Assembly: GCA_946811185.2 (NCBI GenBank)
Contig: OX328109.1
Span: 42,578,129 to 42,642,128, forward strand
Source of the DNA: Hippopus hippopus
Lineage: Eukaryota; Mollusca; Bivalvia; Cardiida; Cardiidae
Direction of reading: 5' to 3'
DNA length: 64,000 bases
Part shown: in pieces, positions 1-11,474 of the stretch
Layout of the letters: each line of letters begins with the position of its first letter
Position numbering within the stretch: position 1 is the stretch's first letter
Made by a program: the position numbers and the translations under genes
The notes under the pieces: generated by a model
What the model saw: only the letters and a program-made list of their open reading frames with translations
What the model was told of the DNA's origin: nothing
Database searches by the model: none

Positions 1-1365
1 TACGTAGTTACCAGTATATAGCTATATTCTTTGGAAGTACGGTAGGGAAATTTGACAAGCAGACGTTTTGGCCTGGGTGATTCGGCCCAGGACGATTTAG
101 CCAGCCAAAATATTAGGTAGGATAATTTATCTAGATAAATACGATGGCTTGTTAAAGATGGAGAAATAGATAGCCCACTAGCGGCCAAAAATAAACAATT
201 CGGGAGTCAAAATGCAAACACTTTTTATACGATTTATTCATACTATTTAGTCTGTCTATGCAGGGATCGTATATACGTATATATAGGATCCCTGGTCTAT
301 GTTCCGATCGTCGTAAGAAAAGTGAGTCTTAAACCTAGAACTAAAGTTACCAAATTTGCTAAAGGATATTAAATTTTATGTTTGCGTATGTTTGTTTGTG
401 TGTGTCATAGCCAACTTTCGCGGACATGTAAAAATCGATATCATTTTACCTGTATTTTTTTACATAGAATTATGAAGGGCCTTGGTAGATAAACGCTTAT
501 AACTTCATCAATTTTCAGAATTGAAAATTATCTCAAGTGAGGTAAAAAAATTCAATTTATTCTCTTTCAAATGAACTAAGTTTTATAAATTTCGTAAATG
601 AAACTTTTGGTCCTTTTTTAACTTTAAAATTATAGGTATGGTTTATATAGAATAAAGAGGAAAAATACTTTTTCCGAAGATAAAAACTGACATATTTGTT
701 GAATTTCCTCTTTTTGTTGAAAAGTCAAAATCATCTCAAGTGAGGTCATAATGCTTATTCATTGCTCTTTAAATTGGTATAAATTTGAGTCATTTGAAAA
801 AAATAAACTTTTGGTCCTTTTTACAGTTTTTTAATGCCCCTATCCTATTTTTTTGTTTTTCCGTAATCGCTCGGATTGTGCCGGATTTTGCCGATGATGG
901 CCGAGTCTAACTGTAAGATAAGCCGCCCGGGTATCTTTGCTGTGTTACGTAATGTTATATTGACAAACGGACGCCCTGCTATGTTTATGATAAACATGTA
1001 TCCACATGATTATGAACTCGAATTTTTACCCGGGTTGTTTGATCATGACAGAATCCCTAAGATTTTTTATTATGTATCTTATAGATCTAATAAAAGACTA
1101 GAATTTGATTTTTATGAGATTATTCCCATGGATTTACAATCACTAAGATTAAGATTTGAAATTAGAAAATGTACGTTTGCTATTTTTTCCATTCTTCAGC
1201 CATTTTTTTCCATTCTTAGATATTAATGCTGTATCAAAAGTATTTTTCTGGCGACAGTTTATAAATTCATGTTTCCTTGCCATTTTCAAACCGGTCCTTG
1301 ACCTGTCACATCATATAGAAGGGTTTTAAAAAACATTGAAGAAAGGGTTTAAATGCTGGTTAGTA
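1..1365. other. Left flank, no recognisable gene
   Basis: AT-rich sequence. Positions 488-640 and 710-845 are two diverged copies of one segment, each containing ATCTCAAGTGAGGT and ending near CTTTTGGTCCTTTTT. An open frame at 876-1226 (116 codons) matches nothing I recognise and has no splice or promoter context, so I do not call it a gene. A 34-bp piece of repeat H1 lies at 407-440. Confidence 0.5.
261..295. mobile_element. P35 palindromic micro-insertion, copy 1
   Basis: A 35-bp near-perfect palindrome starting CAGGGATCGTATATACG and ending GGATCCCTGG. It is flanked on both sides by the 6-bp direct repeat TCTATG (255-260 and 296-301), the signature of an inserted element rather than a chance hairpin. 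Confidence 0.75.
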
Positions 1366-1600
1366 ACACATAGCCAACTTTCACGGACATGCTTTATCAG
1401 CAGTCTCGCATATCAACAAATCGATGAAAATAACCGATATTATACGTAAAGGTTCGGGATTTTCCGGAGTTTGGCAAACATAAACCGCGTATAATCTATT
1501 CATAATCGATAGTCCGCAGCTGTAAAAGATAAGAATAACGTAACATTACGTAACAGGATAACAGTAGTCCTGCTTCAAATTTACAATCCTTGCCTAGACC
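1366..1600 (-). repeat. Dispersed repeat H1, uninterrupted copy
   Basis: The reverse complement matches 48893-48986 joined directly to 50335-50455. Shared landmarks include CTAGGCAAGGATTGTAAATT, GCCAAACTCCGGAAA and GTCCGTGAAAGTTGGCTATG. It is therefore the empty-site version of the repeat split by the 1.35-kb element at 48987-50334. The nature of H1 itself is unknown. Confidence 0.8.
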
Positions 1601-2760
1601 GACTTTTTGTTTTCGGGTTTCCATCTTAACTCTTTGTTTGCTAAAAGCCATTGTAGCCCCTGTAGATCAGTATCAGACAGCACAGAATGTGCACCCTCGT
1701 CAGACTACACATAATCTTAGACTTACACCATCAGATACTGCGAGATTTTTCTTTGGAAAGAACATTGCTATATTTGGGCTTTGTTTGACGGTTCATACTT
1801 CATTCATTCTTCGGTTTAAGGGTTGAGTTTTGATGCTTTTAGATTAAAGTTCTGATCCTTGCTGTTCGGCCGTTTGTGCGACTAAGTGTACTTTTAGCTG
1901 ACAATGTAGACCAGTAATAAACTTAACAAAAAGCAGTCTAATCTTGAAACCTAATCCGTCCAAATTCAATTTTGCTGACAGTGTAGATTAATAACAGGCT
2001 GCACAAAACAAGCAGACTGATCTTGGATCTGATCGACTCTATACATCAATTTTTTTCTTAAATTCTTGATACCGAAATATCACCAGGTTGCTGAATTCAG
2101 CAGAAAATTCGAAGCTTTTGGAGTGCCGGTTTAATCCTTTACCATACACTCCCGAGTTTTAACGTTCTGTGCAGTCTGATTTTGATCTAAACTGTCCGCA
2201 AAAGATCCCTGAGTCGCGTTTAACAGCCTACAGGTTAGAACATTTCATAGTTCAAACAACGGCAGATGTCGGTTGAGATAGCGAGGAGGGATCGGCATCA
2301 GACTGAACGGACGTACTCTGGTAGGCCTATTGATCTTCTCCGATACCTGGTAGTGTTTAACAGCCTTGGATTCATCCATTTACAGCTTTTACCAAACAAT
2401 CTTCCTAGTTTTGAACGAACGAACAAACGAACGAACGTTTGAACGTTTGAAAGAAAGAAAGTGTCGGATACAAAGTGGCAATAACTGAAAGTTGTGAACG
2501 ACTAAAAGTCAAAAACGAAAGAAGACGGTAAAGTAGAAGGGTTTTTTTTTCCTGATCCCTGGTCTGTCTGACCGGAAACCGCCTGCACTTTTCAATATTA
2601 AGGAATTCTTTACAGCCGAACAAAAAGTTTCCTTTCATATGAAGCCATAGATGTTTACTCTTTACTAAACGATTCAAATTTAGTCTCTTTTAGATGGAAT
2701 TCATATATTAATATAATTTTTACCTTTAAATGACCATGTTTCCAACTTGATCTGTAAGAC

Positions 2761-2792
2761 CAGGGATCGTATATAACATATACGATCCCTGG
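2761..2792. mobile_element. P35 palindrome, copy 2 (in U1)
   Basis: A 32-bp palindrome from CAGGGATCGTATAT to ATACGATCCCTGG, with the 6-bp duplication TAAGAC on both sides (2755-2760, 2793-2798). Copied with the unit at 5979-6010, 9206-9237, 12425-12456 and 15644-15675, where the right duplicate has become TAAAAC. Confidence 0.75.
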
Positions 2793-3206
2793 TAAGACCT
2801 GATTGCCAGTGACTTGCATGAGGGACTGCATTCACAAATCGTTCTAAATACTGCTGTATTGAAACACTAGCTGTACCATCTTGCAAATAAAGGGCATCGT
2901 ATAATGACGAAGTAAAGGGATGAAAAAAGAGCGAAATCGTTTATGAAAAAACGATTTTTTCTCCCAAACAATATTATATAGAAAATATCAAGAAAAATTT
3001 GTTTGTCAACCTACGAAGAACAAGCCCTCTCACCTGTCCTATCGGTCAATGGTGAGCACAATTGTAAACTTTGGAGTGGATAAATTTCTATGTGGCCTGA
3101 AACACGCGGAGAGGGGTCATTCGGACATTTGCGTAAAGTGTCGTCTCGTATCAGCCTGCGCAATCCGCGCAGACTAATCCGAAACGACACTTTCCGCTTT
3201 TATGTA

Positions 3207-5028
3207 CGAGGGCTGTCCCAAAATAGCGTGGACTCTTCTAATAAAATTGTTTATTATAACATTAGAGACAAACGCTCTTAAGAGCATATGAACACAGGAT
3301 TTGTGACAGACTATGTGAAATTTCAACGTTCTAGCTTAAAATATAATTAGCACAGAGAAGTTTAATTTGCACCAATCATATAACCACGGCCCACACTTTC
3401 ATAATAATTAAGACGTCAACGTCATTAGCGTTACCCGCCGTGGTGATCGATGCATTTTTGGTGCCGCACAACTCACTTGTGGTATATACGTTGGAAAGCC
3501 AGCTGGTCTGTAGTCCGCGAAACACTCTAATTGTTTCTTGTTTAAGCTCATGTAAATTTTCAAACCTATGTCCTCGTAACTGTGACTTAAGATAAGGAAA
3601 GACGGCAAAATCTAGCGGGGCTAGGTCAGGGCTATAAGGGGCATGCTCAAGTCTTTGAAAACCCAAAAGATCCAGTTCCAATAGTGTTTGTTTAGAAGTG
3701 TGGTACGGAGCGTTATCATTGTGGAAGATAATATTTTCTAAGTTGTCAATAAGCACCGGTCGCTTTTTTCGAATCGCACGCATGAGGTCTCGTCTGATGA
3801 CCTGAAAGGAAAAACGAGCTCAAACTGTGGACACTATGTAAACAATAATTTTGATTTAAAAATAGTTTGAATAAACAAGTTATTTAGAAGCGGTTTCCGT
3901 TCATGAATGAAATGGAAATAAGTATAAAGTGTGGACAGATTAATAAACTTTACTTTGTGTAATATGTGGAGTTTACCGTTTAACCCAGTGGTACAGCGTG
4001 GCAAAGAAGAATACCCTGTCTGTCTATGAACACGATGAACATATGCTTGCCCATGGATTTAACTACCTTGGCCTTTTTTGGAGGTGGGGAATCTGGGTGT
4101 TTCCATACACTTGATTGCTGCTTGCTTTCGGGATCATAATAATGAAGCCATGTTTCGTCGACTGTAATAATCTTGTTCAAAAAGTCCCGATCTCTCGCAT
4201 ACCGTCTCAAAAAGCGCCTAGAAACATATACACGTCTTTCCCTTTCATCTGCAGTAAGCAAGCGAGGCACCCATCTTGCATAGACTCTCGACATGTTTAG
4301 TGTCTCACATAAAATCCTGTGAACAGATGACTTGCTGATTCCGACAGTTTCCGCAATCTCTCGCACAGTCATTCGCCGATCCCCTTCGATGACGTTCCTG
4401 ACGCTGTCTACTATACGGCTGTCTATTTCTTTTGGTCTACCCGATTCCACACATTTTGCCTCTCTCCATCCTTCAGAAAATCTTTTGTGCCATTTGAATA
4501 CGAGCGAGCGAGAAACAGATTTATACTTCTCCGTAGTTTGCAACTGTTTAAACGTCTGCGTCGGTGTCATTTTTAGGTCAACACAAAATTCGATCACATT
4601 TCGGTGGGCCGCCATTTCTTTTGACGTCGACATTTTTTATTCTTTCCAAATAAGCTACCATTCGTGTTTTCGCTATGAAATTTTTCAAAATAAGGCCACG
4701 TGAATGGTTTCTTTTCAGGAATGACGTCATATTTGATAACGGCAACGTGCATTATTCAGTTTCGCGCAATTCTATCGAAAACCTCTGATATTGAAGGTTA
4801 AAGTAACCACACAGTTAAAACCTTTGATAAAATCTTGGGTGGGGCCGCAAGACGTAACCTGTAAATAATATTTGCATGTAAAATAGACTCAACTGTATAT
4901 AACTACCTCACTATTTCTTCTTCAGATGCGCAAATGATTAAAATAACATCGGTAAAAATATCATGAAAAAAAAAACGTCGGGTTCCGGAAAATAAAAAGT
5001 TGTCCACGCTATTTTGGGACAGCCCTCG
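3207..5028 (-). mobile_element. mariner transposon copy 1 (1822 bp)
   Basis: Perfect 27-bp terminal inverted repeats starting CGAGGGCTGTCCCAAAATAG, flanked by TA on both sides (3205-3206 and 5029-5030). Encodes a broken DD34D transposase on the - strand. A perfect CRE (TGACGTCA, 4722-4729) lies about 90 bp upstream of the transposase ATG. Confidence 0.95.
3376..4633 (-). pseudogene. mariner DD34D transposase, interrupted
   Basis: Cut-and-paste transposase in two open pieces. The first (4633-3980, 217 codons) has the paired Mos1-type helix-turn-helix region (residues 1-110; second helix pair around MTVREIAETVGISKSSVHRI), a WVPRLL linker (121-126) and catalytic D159 in TVDETW. It ends at a TAA where the family usually continues PLGTTVN; the frame then goes on as TVNSTYYTK before leaving coding sequence. 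The second piece (3783-3376) has HNDNAP and YSPDLAPLDF. The D23-D58 spacing of 34 residues gives DD34D. Between them lies about 160 bp bounded by GT and AG, either an intron or a small insertion. The C-terminus looks frameshifted: VRHQKCIDHHGG is readable only in another frame. Almost certainly inactive. Confidence 0.9.
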
Positions 5029-5130
5029 TAATTTTCTTTTAAAATTTGCGCGTCTACTGAAGAACAAATTCTAATGTACCGGTGGTCGTAAAGTAGCCGG
5101 GTAGGCAAAATGGGTACTAAACCCTCTCAG

Positions 5131-5179
5131 GGTAGAGACGCTGGGTATTTCATACCCCAAAATACCCAGCGTCTCTACC
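5131..5179. repeat. Junction hairpin U1/U2
   Basis: Inverted repeat with 19-bp arms (GGTAGAGACGCTGGGTATT and its complement) and an 11-bp loop, within about 110 bp found only at unit-to-unit junctions. Copies at about 8350-8398, 11577-11625 and 14796-14844. It is absent from the outer edges of the array. Confidence 0.75.
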
Positions 5180-6424
5180 ATTACTACTAACCTAATCCGT
5201 CCAAATTCAATTTTGCTGACAGTGTAGATTAATAACAGGCTGCACAAAACAAGCAGACTGATCTTGGATCTGATCAACTCTATACATCGATTTTTTTCTT
5301 AAATTCTTGATACCGAAATATCACCAGGTTGCTGAATTCAGCAGAAAATTCGAAGCTTTTGGAGTACCGGTTTAATCCTTTACCATACACTCTCGAGTTT
5401 TAACGTTCTGTGCAGTCTGATTTTGATCTAAACTGTCCGCAAAAGATCCCTGAGTCGCGTTTAACAGCCTACAGGTTAGAACATTTCATAGTTCAAACAA
5501 CGGCAGATGTCGGTTGAGATAGCGAGGAGGGATCGGCATCAGACTGAACGGACGTACTCTGGTAGGCCTATTGATCTTCTCCGATACCTGGTAGTGTTTA
5601 ACAGCCTTGAATTCATCCATTTACAGCTTTTACCAAACAATCTTCCTAGTTTTGAACGAACGAACAAACGAACGAACGTTTGAAAGAAAGAAAGTGTCGG
5701 ATACAAAGTGGCAATAACTGAAAGTTGTGAACGACTAAAAGTCAAAAACGAAAGAAGACGGTAAAGTAGAAGGGTTTTTTTTTCCTGATCCCTGGTCTGT
5801 CTGACCGGAAACCGCCTGCACTTTTCTTTACAGCCGAACAAAAAGTTTCCTTTCATATGAAGCCATAGATGTTTACTCTTTACTAAACGATTCAAATTTA
5901 GTCTCTTTTAGATGGAATTCATATATTGATATAATTTTAACCTTTAAATGACCATGTTTCCAACTTGATCTGTAAGACCAGGGATCGTATATAACATATA
6001 CGATCCCTGGTAAAACCTGATTGCCAGTGACTTGCATGAGGGACTGCATTCACAAATCGTTCTAAATACTGCTGTATTGAAACACTAGCTGTACTATCTT
6101 GCAAATAAAGGGCATCGTATAATGACGAAGTAAAGGGATGAAAAAAGAGCGAAATCGTTTATGAAAAAACGATTTTTTCTCCTAAACAATATTATATAGA
6201 AAATATCAAGAAAAATTTGTTTGTCAACCTACGAAGAACAAGCCCTCTCACCTGTCCTATCGGTCAATGGTGAGCACAATTGTAAACTTTGGAGTGGATA
6301 AATTCCTATGTGGCCTGAAACACGCGGAGAGGGGTCATTCGGACATTTGCGTAAAGTGTCGTCTCGTATCAGCCTGCGCAGTCCGCGCAGACTAATCCGA
6401 AACGACACTTTCCGCTTTTATGTA

Positions 6425-8247
6425 CGAGGGCTGTCCCAAAATAGCGTGGACTCTTCTAATAAAATTTTTTATTATAACATTAGAGACAAACGCTCTTAAG
6501 AGCATATGAACACAGGATTTGTGACAGACTATGTGAAATTTCAACGTTCTAGCTTAAAATATAATTAGCACAGAGAAGTTTAATTTGCACCAATCATATA
6601 ACCACGGCCCACACTTTCATAATAATTAAGACGTCAACGTCATTAGCGTTACCCGCCGTGGTGATCGATGCATTTTTGGTGCCGCACAACTCACTTGTGG
6701 TATATACGTTGGAAAGCCAGCTGGTCTGTAGTCCGCGAAACACTCTAATTGTTTCTTGTTTAAGCTCATGTAAATTTTCAAACCTATGTCCTCGTAAATG
6801 TGACTTAAGATAAGGAAAGACGGCAAAATCTAGCGGGGCTAGGTCAGGGCTATAAGGGGCATGCTCAAGTCTTTGAAAACCCAAAAGATCCAGTTTCAAT
6901 AGTGTTTGTTTAGAAGTGTGGTACGGAGCGTTATCATTGTGGAAGATAATATTTTCTAAGTTGTCAATAAGCACCGGTCGCTTTTTTCGAATCGCACGCA
7001 TGAGGTCTCGTCTGATGACCTGAAAGGAAAAACGAGCTCAAACTGTGGACACTATGTAAACAATAATTTTGATTTAAAAATAGTTTGAATAAACAAGTTA
7101 TTTAGAAGCGGTTTCCGTTCATGAATGAAATGGAAATAAGTATAAAGTGTGGACAGATTAATAAACTTTACTTTGTGTAATATGTGGAGTTTACCGTTTA
7201 ACCCAGTGGTACAGCGTGGCAAAGAAGAATACCCTGTCTGTCTATGAACACGATGAACATATGCTTGCCCATGGATTTAACTACCTTGGCCTTTTTTGGA
7301 GGTGGGGAATCTGGGTGTTTCCATACACTTGATTGCTGCTTGCTTTCGGGATCATAATAATGAAGCCATGTTTCGTCGACTGTAATAATCTTGTTCAAAA
7401 AGTCCCGATCTCTCGCATACCGTCTCAAAAAGCGCCTAGAAACATATACACGTCTTTCCCTTTCATCTGCAGTAAGCAAGCGAGGCACCCATCTTGCATA
7501 GACTCTCGACATGTTTAGTGTCTCACATAAAATCCTGTGAACAGATGACTTGCTGATTCCGACAGTTTCCGCAATCTCTCGCACAGTCATTCGCCGATCC
7601 CCTTCGATGACGTTCCTGACGCTGTCTACTATACGGCTGTCTATTTCTTTTGGTCTACCCGATTCCACACATTTTGCCTCTCTCCATCCTTCAGAAAATC
7701 TTTTGTGCCATTTGAATACGAGCGAGCGAGAAACAGATTTATACTTCTCCGTAGTTTGCAACTGTTTAAACGTCTGCGTCGGTGTCATTTTTAGGTCAAC
7801 ACAAAATTCGATCACATTTCGGTGGGCCGCCATTTCTTTTGACGTCGACATTTTTTATTCTTTCCAAATAAGCTACCATTCGTGTTTTCGCTATGAAATT
7901 TTTCAAAATAAGGCCACGTGAATGGTTTCTTTTCAGGAATGACGTCATATTTGATAACGGCAACGTGCATTATTCAGTTTCGCGCAATTCTATCGAAAAC
8001 CTCTGATATTGAAGGTTAAAGTAACCACACAGTTAAAACCTTTGATAAAATCTTGGGTGGGGCCGCAAGACGTAACCTGTAAATAATATTTGCATGTAAA
8101 ATAGACTCAACTGTATATAACTACCTCACTATTTCTTCTTCAGATGCGCAAATGATTAAAATAACATCGGTAAAAATATCATGAAAAAAAAAAACGTCAG
8201 GTTCCGGAAAATAAAAAGTTGTCCACGCTATTTTGGGACAGCCCTCG
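6425..8247 (-). mobile_element. mariner transposon copy 2 (1823 bp)
   Basis: Same TIRs and TA duplication (6423-6424, 8248-8249). It differs from copy 1 by a handful of substitutions, including Q to H next to LRGH and E to K before LDLLGF. Confidence 0.95.
6594..7851 (-). pseudogene. mariner transposase, copy 2
   Basis: Carries the same TAA after PLG, the same internal insertion and the same C-terminal frame damage as copy 1. The breaks therefore predate the tandem duplication. Confidence 0.9.
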
Positions 8248-9651
8248 TAATTTTCTTTTAAAATTTGCGCGTCTACTGAAGAACAAATTCTAATGTACCG
8301 GTGGTCGTAAAGTAGCCGGGTAGGCAAAATGGGTACTAAACCCTCTCAGGGTAGAGACGCTGGGTATTTCATACCCCAAAATACCCAGCGTCTCTACCAT
8401 TACTACTAACCTAATCCGTCCAAATTCAATTTTGCTGACAGTGTAGATTAATAACAGGCTGCACAAAACAAGCAGACTGATCTTGGATCTGATCAACTCT
8501 ATACATCGATTTTTTTCTTAAATTCTTGATACCGAAATATCACCAGGTTGCTGAATTCAGCAGAAAATTCGAAGCTTTTGGAGTGCCGGTTTAATCCTTT
8601 ACCATACACTCCCGAGTTTTAACGTTCTGTGCAGTCTGATTTTGATCTAAACTGTCCGCAAAAGATCCCTGAGTCGCGTTTAACAGCCTACAGGTCAGAA
8701 CATTTCATAGTTCAAACAACGGCAGATGTCGGTTGAGATAGCGAGGAGGGATCGGCATCAGACTGAACGGACGTACTCTGGTAGGCCTATTGATCTTCTC
8801 CGATACCTGGTAGTGTTTAACAGCCTTGGATTCATCCATTTACAGCTTTTACCAAACAATCTTCCTAGTTTTGAACGAACGAACAAACGAACGAACGTTT
8901 GAACGTTTGAAAGAAAGAAAGTGTCGGATACAAAGTGGCAATAACTGAAAGTTGTGAACGACTAAAAGTCAAAAACGAAAGAAGACGGTAAAGTAGAAGG
9001 GTTTTTTTTTCCTGATCCCTGGTCTGTCTGACCGGAAACCGCCTGCACTTTTCTTTACAGCCGAACAAAAAGTTTCCTTTCATATGAAGCCATAGATGTT
9101 TACTCTTTACTAAACGATTCAAATTTAGTCTCTTTTAGATGGAATTCATATATTGATATAATTTTAACCTTTAAATGACCATGTTTCCAACTTGATCTGT
9201 AAGACCAGGGATCGTATATAACATATACGATCCCTGGTAAAACCTGATTGCCAGTGACTTGCATGAGGGACTGCATTCACAAATCGTTCTAAATACTGCT
9301 GTATTGAAACACTAGCTGTACTATCTTGCAAATAAAGGGCATCGTATAATGACGAAGTAAAGGGATGAAAAAAGAGCGAAATCGTTTATGAAAAAACGAT
9401 TTTTTCTCCTAAACAATATTATATAGAAAATATCAAGAAAAATTTGTTTGTCAACCTACGAAGAACAAGCCCTCTCACCTGTCCTATCGGTCAATGGTGA
9501 GCACAATTGTAAACTTTGGAGTGGATAAATTCCTATGTGGCCTGAAACACGCGGAGAGGGGTCATTCGGACATTTGCGTAAAGTGTCGTCTCGTATCAGC
9601 CTGCGCAGTCCGCGCAGACTAATCCGAAACGACACTTTCCGCTTTTATGTA

Positions 9652-11474
9652 CGAGGGCTGTCCCAAAATAGCGTGGACTCTTCTAATAAAATTTTTTATT
9701 ATAACATTAGAGACAAACGCTCTTAAGAGCATATGAACACAGGATTTGTGACAGACTATGTGAAATTTCAACGTTCTAGCTTAAAATATAATTAGCACAG
9801 AGAAGTTTAATTTGCACCAATCATATAACCACGGCCCACACTTTCATAATAATTAAGACGTCAACGTCATTAGCGTTACCCGCCGTGGTGATCGATGCAT
9901 TTTTGGTGCCGCACAACTCACTTGTGGTATATACGTTGGAAAGCCAGCTGGTCTGTAGTCCGCGAAACACTCTAATTGTTTCTTGTTTAAGCTCATGTAA
10001 ATTTTCAAACCTATGTCCTCGTAAATGTGACTTAAGATAAGGAAAGACGGCAAAATCTAGCGGGGCTAGGTCAGGGCTATAAGGGGCATGCTCAAGTCTT
10101 TGAAAACCCAAAAGATCCAGTTTCAATAGTGTTTGTTTAGAAGTGTGGTACGGAGCGTTATCATTGTGGAAGATAATATTTTCTAAGTTGTCAATAAGCA
10201 CCGGTCGCTTTTTTCGAATCGCACGCATGAGGTCTCGTCTGATGACCTGAAAGGAAAAACGAGCTCAAACTGTGGACACTATGTAAACAATAATTTTGAT
10301 TTAAAAATAGTTTGAATAAACAAGTTATTTAGAAGCGGTTTCCGTTCATGAATGAAATGGAAATAAGTATAAAGTGTGGACAGATTAATAAACTTTACTT
10401 TGTGTAATATGTGGAGTTTACCGTTTAACCCAGTGGTACAGCGTGGCAAAGAAGAATACCCTGTCTGTCTATGAACACGATGAACATATGCTTGCCCATG
10501 GATTTAACTACCTTGGCCTTTTTTGGAGGTGGGGAATCTGGGTGTTTCCATACACTTGATTGCTGCTTGCTTTCGGGATCATAATAATGAAGCCATGTTT
10601 CGTCGACTGTAATAATCTTGTTCAAAAAGTCCCGATCTCTCGCATACCGTCTCAAAAAGCGCCTAGAAACATATACACGTCTTTCCCTTTCATCTGCAGT
10701 AAGCAAGCGAGGCACCCATCTTGCATAGACTCTCGACATGTTTAGTGTCTCACATAAAATCCTGTGAACAGATGACTTGCTGATTCCGACAGTTTCCGCA
10801 ATCTCTCGCACAGTCATTCGCCGATCCCCTTCGATGACGTTCCTGACGCTGTCTACTATACGGCTGTCTATTTCTTTTGGTCTACCCGATTCCACACATT
10901 TTGCCTCTCTCCATCCTTCAGAAAATCTTTTGTGCCATTTGAATACGAGCGAGCGAGAAACAGATTTATACTTCTCCGTAGTTTGCAACTGTTTAAACGT
11001 CTGCGTCGGTGTCATTTTTAGGTCAACACAAAATTCGATCACATTTCGGTGGGCCGCCATTTCTTTTGACGTCGACATTTTTTATTCTTTCCAAATAAGC
11101 TACCATTCGTGTTTTCGCTATGAAATTTTTCAAAATAAGGCCACGTGAATGGTTTCTTTTCAGGAATGACGTCATATTTGATAACGGCAACGTGCATTAT
11201 TCAGTTTCGCGCAATTCTATCGAAAACCTCTGATATTGAAGGTTAAAGTAACCACACAGTTAAAACCTTTGATAAAATCTTGGGTGGGGCCGCAAGACGT
11301 AACCTGTAAATAATATTTGCATGTAAAATAGACTCAACTGTATATAACTACCTCACTATTTCTTCTTCAGATGCGCAAATGATTAAAATAACATCGGTAA
11401 AAATATCATGAAAAAAAAAAACGTCAGGTTCCGGAAAATAAAAAGTTGTCCACGCTATTTTGGGACAGCCCTCG
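9652..11474 (-). mobile_element. mariner transposon copy 3 (1823 bp)
   Basis: TA at 9650-9651 and 11475-11476. Shares the CGTCAGGTTCC variant near the right end with copy 2. Confidence 0.95.
9821..11078 (-). pseudogene. mariner transposase, copy 3
   Basis: The predicted protein pieces are identical to copy 2, with the same disabling lesions. Confidence 0.9.

Larger units (their letters stand above)
1950..5190. repeat. Tandem unit U1 (3.24 kb) with mariner 1
   Basis: First unit of the head-to-tail array; each unit starts at CCTAATCCGTCCAAATTC. The host part (about 1.4 kb) contains a GAACGAACAAACGAACG run, a P35 palindrome and a large hairpin repeat (GTAAAGTGTCG arms) into which a mariner has inserted. 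U1 is longer than the other units because it keeps about 14 bp near 2600 and 8 bp near 2440. Confidence 0.95.
5191..8409. repeat. Tandem unit U2 (3219 bp) with mariner 2
   Basis: Same content and order as U1, differing by scattered substitutions and the two short deletions. It carries the AGTACCGG and CACTCTCGAG variants shared with U4 and U5. Confidence 0.95.

Noticed and set aside
876..1226. 116-codon frame in the left flank
   Set aside because: No recognisable domain and no start or splice context; in AT-rich repeat DNA a frame this long can arise by chance.
4332..4703. 123-codon + strand frame, repeated in each array unit
   Set aside because: It is the antisense shadow of the mariner transposase, repeated because the unit is.
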